DNA of 64,000 nt from NCBI GenBank assembly GCA_015832175.1, contig WJXW01000001.1:4030001-4094000 (forward strand), in the 5' to 3' direction. Position numbers and translations under genes: made by a program. Shown in pieces: positions 36,695 to 46,453 of this stretch. A model generated the notes under the pieces. The model searched no databases. It was given only the letters and a program-made list of their open reading frames with translations, and was not told the DNA's origin. The stretch comes from Paraphaeosphaeria minitans. Its lineage: Eukaryota; Ascomycota; Dothideomycetes; Pleosporales; Didymosphaeriaceae. The first letter of the stretch is position 1. The number at the start of each line of letters is the position of its first letter.

Positions 36695-38592
36695 ATTAGA
36701 CATATATAGTACTTACGCTGCGTGCACTTTATTAATACGCGCTAAGTGCTCTAAGCTTATACTAGTTATTTATAAGACCCTTAGAAGAAATAAATCTAAG
36801 CTAGTATACTCTATGTTATCTTTAAAGTCCCTTATAGTAATAAGCTATATTAAAGCTATAGTATAGCCCTAGCGTTATATTTATAAGCTATAAATAAGGT
36901 AGATATTGCCTTTTAATAGAAAGGGGTTACTAAGTAGAAGAGGGATCCCTTCTTTATTAACGCTATAAATAGTAGTCTTTGTCCTACGCTCTACCCTTAT
37001 ATTATTTATAATACGCACCTAGAGCGTATAGGCAGCGTAGGTGCTTTACTTTTAGGCCCTAATCTATTCTAGTTTAGGGAGCTTAGCCCCTTTAATAGAC
37101 TTTAGATTTATTTTAATAGTAATAATCTAGCTAATTAGGCTAATATTAGCCTATAAATTAAGAATTATTTAGAGTTCCCTCTTTAAGCCTATATTTCTAG
37201 CTGTGCTATATATGCGCTTTATATCTAGTAAGATATAAATTAGTAGGCGCCTTACTATATCTAGGTTATAAGTAAGACTTAGCCTTTTCCCGTATAGTTT
37301 ACTTATATAGGAATCTACTTAGGATTACTACCTCTATATTTATTAGTATAGTAGCTAGTTTTATAGCACTTATAGTAGGTAACACTTTTCTTATTTTAGG
37401 TCTTACTATTACCTTTAGATATTTAGTAGTTTAGCGTAGTATTCTTAGATTTCTATAATACATAATATAGGCTTAACTCCTATATTATAGGTGCGTAGTG
37501 TAGGTTTCGCTTAAGCGTAGAGCCTAAAGCAATAAGGTCTTCCCTAGTTATAGGCACCTAATAGTAGTTAGTAATAGCCCTCTATAGCTTAGGTTTAAGC
37601 TTAGAGAAAAGGTGCTATACTTTTTACTCCTTAGTATAAGGTGTAAGTTAATCTTTAAGGATATTAAGGTAGCTTATAAAAGAGTAAATAGTTTAGTCTC
37701 TTTGCTATATTACCTAATGTTAAAGTAAAACACTCACTTCCGTGATTCTTTCTGGATCCACTGATTCATATCACGGGATTCTTGCCAAGAGGCTCGTTTC
37801 TTTTGTATATAGTCTGCCCTTTCGGCATCCTTTCCTACAATTAGCTATTTGTATTCTTTACAACTCTACTCCTGAATATCCTGTGATAGTTTAAGCACTT
37901 TTCTACCACAACACCTAAGTATACACTATAGCTACTTCTAGGCTGCAATTTACTAGGTCTAAAAGTAAGTTAAGTATATACTACTTAAAGTACTTCTAGA
38001 TAGGTATTTTTTCCTTAGCTTTAAAGGTGCGCTTATAGTGTATATACTATAGTTCTTTTAGGTCGCCTATAAGGTACTATATTACCTAGATAACCTTATC
38101 TCAATCCTACACAAATTCTTGTAGTAAGAGGCGAAAGGCTACTTTATAGAAATAGAAGAATTTATAATACTTTTTAAGGTTCTTACCTCTATATTTAGTA
38201 GGGTTCTTAGGTTAAAGCGCACACTTAATATATATTACTATATATACTATAAGCGCGTCCCGCTTATATATATTAGTAGATAGGATTTTAATATTCTTAG
38301 TAGTAGTTACTACACTAGGGGTTTAGCTTATACTTTTAAGTTAGGAGATTTTATTTTCTAAAGTATAAAATTAATATATAGCGTAAAGCTTATTACGCTT
38401 CTCTTTAGTAACTAGAATATACTACTTAAGTATTAAAAGTAGGCTTAAGTTATACGTTACTAGCTCTTCTTCTATATACTAAGTAAGAGGGTCTTTGCTG
38501 CCTTTAGGGGCTTTAAGTAAGGTCTACCCCCTACTAGTAGCTTATATAACTCTAGGAGCTATCCTTAAACTATTATAGATAAAGTATTATTA
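36695..38592 (-). pseudogene. Gypsy-B2 5' part: gag region, minus strand (RIP-degraded)
   Basis: Lies inside the LTR at 38593-38808, on the side where a minus-strand element has its leader and gag. A degenerate zinc knuckle reads on the minus strand at 37336-37377 as Y-Y-K-C-Y-K-T-S-Y-Y-T-N-K-Y, consistent with C-x2-C-x4-H-x4-C after transitions. Copia-0 cuts it at 36694, and a solo Copia LTR sits inside it at 37718-37913. The pol part lies left of the window. Confidence 0.65.
37718..37913 (+). repeat. Solo Copia LTR, nearly unmutated
   Basis: 196 bp, TGTTAAAG...CACAACA, flanked by CCTAA at 37713-37717 and 37914-37918. No internal Copia sequence is present, so it is a solo LTR left by recombination between two LTRs. 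It keeps sites such as GGATCCACTGATTC that are RIP-changed in the other copies. Confidence 0.93.
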
Positions 38593-38808
38593 TATAAGGT
38601 CTAGTTATAGGTAATAGTACTTACTTTACACTAGAAAAGATAGTAAAAGAATAACTCTAGTAATATTAATAGAATAATACTTGTCTTATATAGAGTTAAT
38701 GCGTAGCGTAGGTTTTACGCAGCTAGCTTACTTAGCGCATAGACTCTCTATAAGGCCTTAGCGCTAGATACTATAACACTACAACAATATCGTGATCTAC
38801 CTGTTACA
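38593..38808 (-). repeat. Gypsy-B2 5' LTR
   Basis: 216 bp, RIP-altered; plus-strand reading TATAAGGTC...CTGTTACA. The right flank CCTTA is the candidate target duplicate; its partner is outside the window. Confidence 0.85.
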
Positions 38809-39087
38809 CCTTAATAAATACATTTTTTATATTTTCTAGACTAAATATAAACTTTATAAACATAGTTATATTTTGTACATGTTAAGCATTTTTTAACTAT
38901 AACTTCGCTAAAGGAGTTAATAAAATTAGTTAAGTAATAGTAATAGGTAGTGCTAGACTTAGAAGGTTATTTAGGCATAATATAAGTAAGCTAACGCTAC
39001 TTATAATGTAAGGCAAGCTCTAGTTATAACTAGACACAAGATATAGTTATATAATTTAAGGACAAATCCTAGTAAAAAGGGAGATAC
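38809..39087 (+). other. Remnant of an older LTR element 3' end
   Basis: AT-rich, no coding motif. It ends in a purine tract (AAAAAGGGAGA) directly before the variant LTR at 39088. This makes it the 3' untranslated end of an element whose remainder was displaced leftwards by Gypsy-B2 or deleted. Confidence 0.5.
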
Positions 39088-39499
39088 TATTAAAATTTAA
39101 AGGCTAGACCTCTTAAGATCTTTATATATATCTATATTTATTATTTAAGCGGCACAGTACAAAAGGTTACGTAACCTAATTAGTGTAATTAGAGCGCTAA
39201 GATAACTAATTAAACTAAGCACCTAATATACTAAGTAACTAATTAGTGCTTAATTAGTTTAATTAGAGTAATTAGTCCACTAATTGCTTAAAGTATATAG
39301 GAACGTAAGAATAGACTCTCTATACTTGTGTTTAATCTATTTATTAATCTATTGTTTAGATTCTAGTAGACTAAATTATTAACTTATTACACTTTGTTAA
39401 GATACTAACGTATTAATAAAACCTTCCACCTTCTGTAAGTACTCCTGCCCGAGAACCAACTTTAACCCTTTAGGACTAGCTACCCTCTTCGATTTAACA
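39088..39499 (+). repeat. Variant Gypsy LTR (divergent 5' half)
   Basis: 412 bp, the same length as the Gypsy-A LTR. From about 39300 to 39499 it closely matches the Gypsy-A LTR 3' half, ending GATTTAACA. Its 5' 200 bp are different, with repeats around CTAATTAG instead of the CTTAGT/ACTAAG unit. It appears to be a sister subfamily sharing only the 3' part. Confidence 0.7.
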
Positions 39500-39805
39500 C
39501 CTAACTCTATATAAAATAAGTATTATTCTACTTAATACTATTAAGTTATTCTTTTACTATTCTTCCTAGTGTAAAGTAAATACTATTATCTATAACTAGA
39601 CCTTATAGCCAGCTTACTTAGCGTATAGGCCTCTTATAGGGCCTTAGCGCCAGATACTACAACACTATAATAATATCGTGATCTACCTATTATAATAGAA
39701 GTTAAGTATTATACTACTTAATACTATTAAGTTATTTCTTTACTATTCTCCCTAGCGTAAAGTAAAGACTACTATCTATAACTAGACCTTAACACTATTA
39801 AAGTT
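39500..39805. repeat. Rearranged Gypsy-B LTR fragments
   Basis: Three consecutive pieces of the 216 bp LTR: its 3' half in plus orientation (about 39501-39609), its 5' half in minus orientation (about 39610-39697), and the 3' half again in plus orientation (about 39698-39805). No target-site duplication was identified. All pieces are RIP-mutated. Confidence 0.65.
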
Positions 39806-40030
39806 AGTTACTTATTATAAGCCATCTAGTTAACTTAATATAGATTAATAGTGTATACTATCTGTAGAGCCTTATTTTTAAATTCCTAATATTTAATATT
39901 TTTCTTATAAGTTTCTAGATAAGTAAGTTTTTCATTAATATAAAATAACTAATAAACTTTATATAGATTAGTAGGGTATTTTAATAAGTGTAAACGACTA
40001 TAATTTAGGACATAAGAATAAGAACTTAGG
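39806..40030. other. AT-rich spacer, nothing recognised
   Basis: 225 bp of AT-rich sequence with no repeat match elsewhere in the window and no coding potential. It carries TTAGG immediately before the solo LTR. Confidence 0.4.
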
Positions 40031-40245
40031 TGTGAGGTCTAGTTATAGGAAATAGTATTTGCTTCACACCAGGAAGGACAGTGAAAGGATAACTCGATAG
40101 TATTAGTAGAATAATACTTGTCTTGTGTGAAGTTGGGGCGCAGCGCAGGTTTTGCGCAGCCAGCTCGCTTAGCGCACAGGCCCCTTATAGGGCCTTGGCG
40201 CTAGATGCCACAACACCACAACAATATCGTGATTTACCCGTTACA
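40031..40245 (-). repeat. Solo Gypsy-B LTR, nearly unmutated, at the block edge
   Basis: 215 bp, TGTGAGGTC...CCGTTACA, flanked by TTAGG at 40026-40030 and 40246-40250. It keeps GC-rich stretches such as GTTGGGGCGCAGCGCAGG that are eroded at 5459 and 38593. It marks the exact border between the transposon block and unique sequence, about 210 bp from the stop codon of the next gene. Confidence 0.93.
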
Positions 40246-40456
40246 TTAGGTATAACCTCCTAAGAAATATATGGATCTGTACTAACTACCGTTTTCTTCG
40301 CCATATTTGTTGTACCTATTCAGCATGCCCTCACAATTAGTAAGCTTAGATCCCACTCCGTGAGTTATCAAGAGGCCATGTACTGTATCCCAGCCAATCA
40401 ACACAAGCACAAACCGAAAGTTAGTGACGAAACACAACAGGCCCACAAGAGAAGAC

Positions 40457-43135
40457 TCAAAAGGCATCGTCTTTTACTAGCGTACTCGTGTCATTAAACG
40501 TCCCGTGTCCATCAGTGGCAGAAGATTCGTAGACACGCTGTTGGCCGGATGGGCCGTTGTCTTGCGCTTGCGCTTGAGCCTTTGCCGCTTCATTCGCGGC
40601 CGCAATTGCGGCGGAGACGTCGTTGTCAAATTTGGACGGAGTCGGTGCAGCTATCCCGTTACCACTGCTACTAGCGGGGCGTGCGTCGGTACCGTCACGC
40701 TCGCCAACTGCGGCGGCGGCAAGATGTTGAAGACCAGCGAGGTGCTGTGGAGGACTCGTTTGTTCAGGAGCGCCATGTGAGGGGGTTGGACCCTTCTTCT
40801 GGTGCAAGAGGTCACGTATTGCAGCATCCCAGCCAAGATTATCGCTGCTCGCGTTGATGATGTGCTCTTTAACTAGCCCGTCGTCCATCTCCTTCATAGC
40901 GGCGTGAGCCTCTATTTGCGTTTCTAGCCGATCCGAGAGGTCCCCAAGGGAGGTTGCGACTAGACTAGCAAAAATGTGGTGGAGTGGTGTGACTCGCGGA
41001 TTTGCAAGGTTTCGAAGAAGATCTTTGGTCAAAGAGAGCAGCTCGATAGAAGAACTGTAGTCGGATAGACGTGTGATAAACACCCGGAGATACTGGTAAG
41101 CCAAATACGGGGCGGCATTCCCAGGAAGAAGGCTGATCTCGATTGACTCTCTGAAGCGCAACAGTTGTCCATTCAAATACTCAGTTGCAGGCGAGGTCAC
41201 ACTCAGCGCTGCGAAAGCAAATGGCGACGCAGGATCCAGCTCAGGAACGCTGCCGGCTTTCGAGATAGAAGCCACCTGGCCGACTATATCTGCAGCACCT
41301 ACACGATGAGTCAGCACAGGACAATTCTGCGGTGATCCAAGAGAGAGGAGCCGACAATGAGGGATTAACGCAAAGTACTCAGAGTACGTGAGGACCGACA
41401 CTGTGGCGGCGCCACAGATCAGAACAGAGACAAGTTAACTTACGAACAAGGTGATAAGCCTCCTCACCCAGAAGCTTATGATCATCTCTCGAAGGGGAGC
41501 CCTCATGTATTGGTAGCATCAGATTCTTAGATCTGCTTGAAGCGTGAAACCTATCCAGTATGAAAGCCACCCAGAAGGTTTGACGGGCAGCTTGATATGA
41601 TTCGATATCTTGTTCGCGGAGTGACGCAAGGGTTTTCCCGTCATCGAGTCCAATTTCAGTAATGACGCCAGCGATCCTTCCGAGTAGTTCAGCTGAATTG
41701 CCGACTGTGCCTGGTTTGGGACGATCCGAAGCGATGAAAAGTAAGATGAGAGACTGGCAATATACCAAATTGTTAAAGAACTGACGAGCGTGGTCTGGAT
41801 CGTCAAGAGTATGCTTCGCTGCGTCTACAGTATCGAAGCATTGGTGCAACATTTGGTTGATACTGTTTTCAGTAGGTGGCAACGATCTTGGTGCAGACGA
41901 GCGGATGCTGCACTCCAACGACAGGAACAGTGCTTCTCTTAATTTGGATGGACATTGCGTAAGACGGTTCAAGGCAGAAGATTCTGAAGAGAGTAGAGGC
42001 AAAGTCGAATGCATCGTGCTGTAGTATCTGTTCCAGGGTCAGTGATGTTCACACCACTAAACATGCGAAGAGCGCAACGTGACCAGATGATGAGTAGCAG
42101 CCAGACCGAAAGCACCTGTACTTACGCTTTGATGATGGCCTCGTTGGACCCCGTGATGAGGTTCCCAACCAATGTCCACTCTGTAAAAGATACGCGTCTG
42201 TTGTGATTCATGTCGTTGGCACCGTTCAAAGATTGTTCTTCACGAGTCAGTGAGGTGAGAGCTGAGGGGTCTTCGGTCATATATGTACCACGGTCCTGTG
42301 CCGACCAGCTCGGACGGTTATACGGGTCTGCAAAGTTCTCGGACATTGAGTAGGTGCGCTTTCTGGAAAACTGCGATGAAGCCTCCAGACTCTGGTCCAG
42401 AGCGGCAAAGTCATAATTTGCGGCTTGGGCTTGCGGCTGCTGAATCTGACTTTCAAGCGAATTCAGGCGATCGGCTAGCTCCTTGATATAGCTTCGGGGC
42501 GTGTCAGCTGCGTATACTTTTTTGGTCTTGTCTGTATCTTCGCCCGGAACAACTGAACGGAGCGGAACGGATTAACACTCACCCTTTGCTAGGTCCGCGT
42601 TTCATCGGCTGTCTACTGAACTGACACCGCGCGCCGGTGCGCTTACAACTCGAACATGATTCCGGACCGTTTTCGCTGGTCGCATCGCATCGAATCTACG
42701 CTTCGTTAGATGGGCAATCGCAGGCGACGCGAACAGCACGCGTACCTTTTTGCGCCTGCATTCGTCGCAGGCGCGCGAGACCTTTGAGCGCTTCCGGGTC
42801 GCGCCATCGTGGTCGGCAAAGGCGTTGTGGTCGTCGATGCCCATGACCGACTGCGCAGACTGCGCCATGTGTTGCGGCGAGTGCACCGGACGCGGCGGCG
42901 TCTGGAAGTGGTGGTGCGTCGCGTTCATGGCGCCCATCTGCTGCAGGTGAGGCGCCTGGTGCATCATGTCGCCGCCCTGATGCATCTGCAGCTGCTCGCG
43001 CAACTGGAGCTCGGGATCGGTGGGTATGTGCTGCTGCTGCTGTTGCGGTGGCGTGCCTCCGTTTTGGTTCACGAACATGGCGGAACCTCCGCCGGACTTG
43101 TCGTCAGCGTCGCCGTACGGAGCCGTCGAGGCCAT
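40457..43135 (-). CDS. Zn(II)2Cys6 transcription factor, RGT1-like
   Basis: Likely nuclear, DNA-binding regulator. Predicted exons (minus): 43135-42746, 42695-42583, 42491-42126, 42027-41444, 41400-40457. All introns are GT-AG (50, 91, 98 and 43 bp), giving 798 residues in frame. The start at 43135 has a good context (ACCATGG) and fits a Gln/His-rich N-terminus with a QQQQQ run. The binuclear cluster is C-x2-C-x6-C-x10-C-x2-C-x6-C at residues 123-154; intron 1 falls between its second and third Cys. It is followed by K-R-G-P-S-K-G-Y and a short coiled coil (about 165-190). The K-R-G-P-S-K-G-Y linker recalls yeast Rgt1, a glucose-responsive regulator of hexose transporter genes; that role here is inference. 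The middle homology region starts near residue 235, and the C-terminus is Ala/Gln-rich. The 43 bp last intron is short. The stop lies about 210 bp from the transposon block. Confidence 0.85.
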
Positions 43136-44947
43136 GGTATGATGGGTCGCGCAGTCGGCGGAGGGCGATGCGAAGCTGCGCGGGGGAGCTGGAGACGGCG
43201 CGACACGGTCGGTGTTGCGAACGAGGACGAGTGTAGGCCGAGGGTTTTGACCCGCTTTACGCTGTTCGGCACTAGCGTCGCGGGCACTGGAAGAGCAGCC
43301 AGAAGCAGTGGGCAAGCGGGCGACAGCATGGCTATGATTACGAGCCTCGAGGGCTCAATGCTGCTTCGGTAGGTTGGTTTGCACGCAGATGCAAGCTTTG
43401 CGATGTTCAATGTGGTCGCTGTTCGGACAAACCTGTGCTTCCGAGAAGCCCCCCGATGCGCTACCCTGCGGACGAGAAGGTGACCACACATCAGATGCAC
43501 GCGCGCTGCGGACTGCATGGTCTTCTGGGAGGGCGACTACCTACGAGGCACTGGCAGGCTCGCTGCTGGTGCACCCGCCGTGCGTCCGGCTGATCTGGTC
43601 ACTCACGGGCGGTTGAAGTAGCAATGCTTCCAACGACTCGGGCAGACAGACAGCCCTCGCAATACCCGCACGGGACGGCTGGACGCGCATGGAGGTCTGT
43701 CTGCAGCTACGTGCCCGTTCGGGAGGCGATGATGGGCCCGCCGATGCTGCATCGCACCAGGTAGACGTGTAGCATTGGGCTTTTGGTCGGTCGCTCCATG
43801 CTGTCGTGGCCCCTCTCCAGACTACCTTACCTAGGTACCTAGTACCCACGGAAACATGCAGCAGATGCTAAACGCAAAACGCAAAACGCAAAACGCAGCC
43901 GTCACGCATGCCAGCAACAGACAGAGTTCAACGAGTCCGGGAGGTGGTCGAGCAGGCCCGACTGATGCGCACAGCAACCAGCCGGCCACACTGTAGACTG
44001 CCTGAAAGTGAGGGTCGTGCTCGGGCGGCTCATGTACGCTGGGCACGATAGCTGCACACAATACACGATCTTCGCTTGGCAACGGGCCAGGGCCGTCGCG
44101 GGGGGTGGTGGGAGGATGGGATGGCCTGGCATGTGCCGCGTCGGCAGCGTTCAGCCAGCGCGCAGTGGGGCAACGGGTAGGCAGATGGCAGGCAGCGGGC
44201 AACGGACAGCGGACAGACAGCGGACAGCGGACAGCGTACAGCGGACAGCCGACAGCAGCGGTGAGGGCGACAGCAGCAGCAGCCAACTCGAGGGGCGTGG
44301 GAGCCAAGGCACGTTGCAGATGCAGCGCAGGGTTCGCTGCTCATCATCGTAGAGGAAAAGCATCGGCGGCCCGTGCCCGGCGCGAGCGAGTCGTCTTCCC
44401 CCATGCGGCCTGGCGTCCAGCGCAATGAGCGGGTCCAGTCCACGGTTGCGCGTTCCTCAGGCTTTAGGCCCTTCGCTCGCCGCACTCGATCCTGTTCTCC
44501 AGACACCTTCCCCAACGTTACCACACAAATCCGCCGTTTTGGCCTCTCTACGCCCAGCAAGAATTCGCGTTTTACGGCCAGCGCCTCACGGCTCTGTGCT
44601 CGGTCTCTTCCTCCTCTAACAACTCGCCCCCCCTCCTCCAACCTCCTCTTCGCTCCTCTCCACTCTCCACTCTCCACTCTCCACTCTCCACTCCATCCTT
44701 GGCGTCTTTGCGGTGTTCACGGTCTCGTCCAGCCAGCCAGCCAGCCCCCGGCCGCTGTTCCTACCATTGGGAGATACCCCTTCGATATTTCTGTATTGCT
44801 ATCTTCATTCTGTATTCCTTCCGTTTCTTTCTTTGCCCGGCTCTTGGCAGCTTGCTGCCTCCGTTCTCGTGAGCGGCTCCACTGCACGCCGCTCGGCTGT
44901 CCACAGCCCGGTGCGACGACCGCAATCGGCCGTAGGTTTCTAGAGGC
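43136..44947. promoter_or_regulatory. Shared upstream region between the Zn2Cys6 and copper-fist genes
   Basis: 1.8 kb between two divergent start codons. It holds several short tandem arrays: AAAACGC about four times (43867-43897), GGACAGC/GGACAGA units about seven times (44204-44260), CTCCACT about five times (44657-44695) and CAGC units (44731-44748). Pyrimidine-rich stretches at 44600-44700 and 44800-44860 upstream of the copper-fist start are typical of fungal promoters and 5' leaders. Long open frames here are GC-driven and I see no gene. Confidence 0.5.
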
Positions 44948-46453
44948 ATGCCGATCATCGAGGGCGAGAAGTATGCTTGCCAGTCCTGCATCAAAGGCCA
45001 CCGCGTGAGCGGCTGCAACCACACTGGTACCTAGTCCCAACAAGTCCCCATGTTGACCCACGCATGCTGAAGGCCTAGCGTAGACCGCGAGCTACACCAC
45101 ATCAATCCCAAGGGCCGCCCCGTCAAGCAGTGCGAGCACTGTCGCGGTGCGCGCAAGTCCAAATCCCACCACGCCAAGTGCGAATGCGGCGACCGCAAGG
45201 ACAAGCACAAGGACAACCGCGATGCTAAGGGTGAGCAGCCAGTCGATCTGGGCCCCGGCGAGATTCCTAATCATGCCACAGTCTACGACAATCACTGCGG
45301 CTGCCACTCTGGAGCCAAATGCATGTGCGGCGTCAAGAAGGAGCCCGCTGACCTCAGACTCGACACCACCAAGCAGACACTCCACCAAGCGCGAGCCAGG
45401 CCCAAAGTCACCGCGACCCACTCCGAGAGCAATCTGACTGTCTTTTCCAACGGCCACCATCGACCCTGCCACCGCAACAACAACACCGCCCACATCTCGG
45501 GAGCGCCTTACAAGATCCCGCGCCCGCATACCCTCCATGGCACCGCGTTCGAGCAGTACATGAAGCCGACCTCGTACGGTCAGCCAGAAGGGCCCACTCA
45601 GCGATCTGTGGATACCTTCTCGCTGTCGAACCGCGACTTCTACACCATGTTGGGCGCCGCTCCACAAAACGACGCTCTTCCTTTGACGCCCATGAGCGGC
45701 AGCCTTGATACCAGCAATTTCCAGGACGCCATCTTCGCCAACCGGAGCGCAGCTTTTTCACAAGAAACTTGTTCTCCGACAGAGACGCACCTGACGGATG
45801 CGATATCAGCACCGCAATGGCCATGGTCAAACTCCCTTGCTTCTGTCGCGCGCAATTTTGGCTACGGAAGCCTCTCGACGTCACCTTCGCAAGATTGTCT
45901 TTCCAACCTTGACAGCGAGTGGCCCATTCCATCTGCTGGCCTGGCCCATCCTACGTGGTCCGCGGGAGACTTGCCTTTGGACACCAGCAACCTGGCCGAC
46001 TCTGTAGTGCAGCCCATCTCCCACAGCGGTGAATCCAAGCACAGCGCTCCTGAGCTGTCAACCTCGTCGTCTCCATCCGAGATCGGAGAGCAGAACTTGT
46101 TCTCTGACCTTGGGCCTGCCTCCGCTGTAAGTGAGACGCTGTTCTGGGAGGACAAGATGCCCGTCTACTGCCATGGGCTTCCCAATGAGGTTCGCCCGCC
46201 GACATCAGCGCCCCACTATCCTGCCTCTGAAGCCCAGGCACTAGAGCTCGATCTGTCAAAAGCTTTAAGCTCTGTAGCACCCATGCCAGCAACTCCCGTT
46301 GGCGATTTGTATGCTGAGCCATCAGCCATTGTTATGCACAACCCCATTGATGAAACCGCTTCTAATGATCCTTGGGCGTTCAATCAAACCAACCTGGGCT
46401 TCATCGGGTTCGATACCTCTGACATACCTTCTACATTTCCAAACTGGATCTAG
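44948..46453 (+). CDS. Copper-fist transcription factor
   Basis: Copper-responsive DNA-binding regulator of the ACE1/MAC1/CUF1/GRISEA family. Exons 44948-45026 and 45084-46453 (57 bp intron), 482 residues. The copper-fist domain starts at Met1 as in all family members: C11, C14, C23 and H25 form the zinc site, K36-G-R-P39 is the minor-groove motif, and C43, C46, C59 and C61 continue the metal-binding part. A second cysteine group, C98-x-C-x5-C-x-C108, resembles the copper-sensing motifs of family activators. The remaining 370 residues are Ser/Pro/Thr-rich and acidic, as expected for an activation region. The target is presumably copper uptake or detoxification genes; the sequence alone does not decide between the Mac1/GRISEA-like (uptake) and Ace1-like (detoxification) roles. 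The intron splits the domain after residue 26. Confidence 0.92.

Noticed and set aside
1..40245. Secondary-metabolite or effector genes hidden in the AT-rich block
   Set aside because: All long stretches align to named retroelement parts; no intact or broken host gene was identified.
40026..40250. TTAGG repeats as telomere-like sequence
   Set aside because: Only one copy on each side of the solo LTR; they are its target-site duplication.
44030..44677. 215-codon minus frame upstream of the copper-fist gene
   Set aside because: Composed of translated short tandem repeats in GC-rich promoter sequence; overlapping frames on both strands are equally open.
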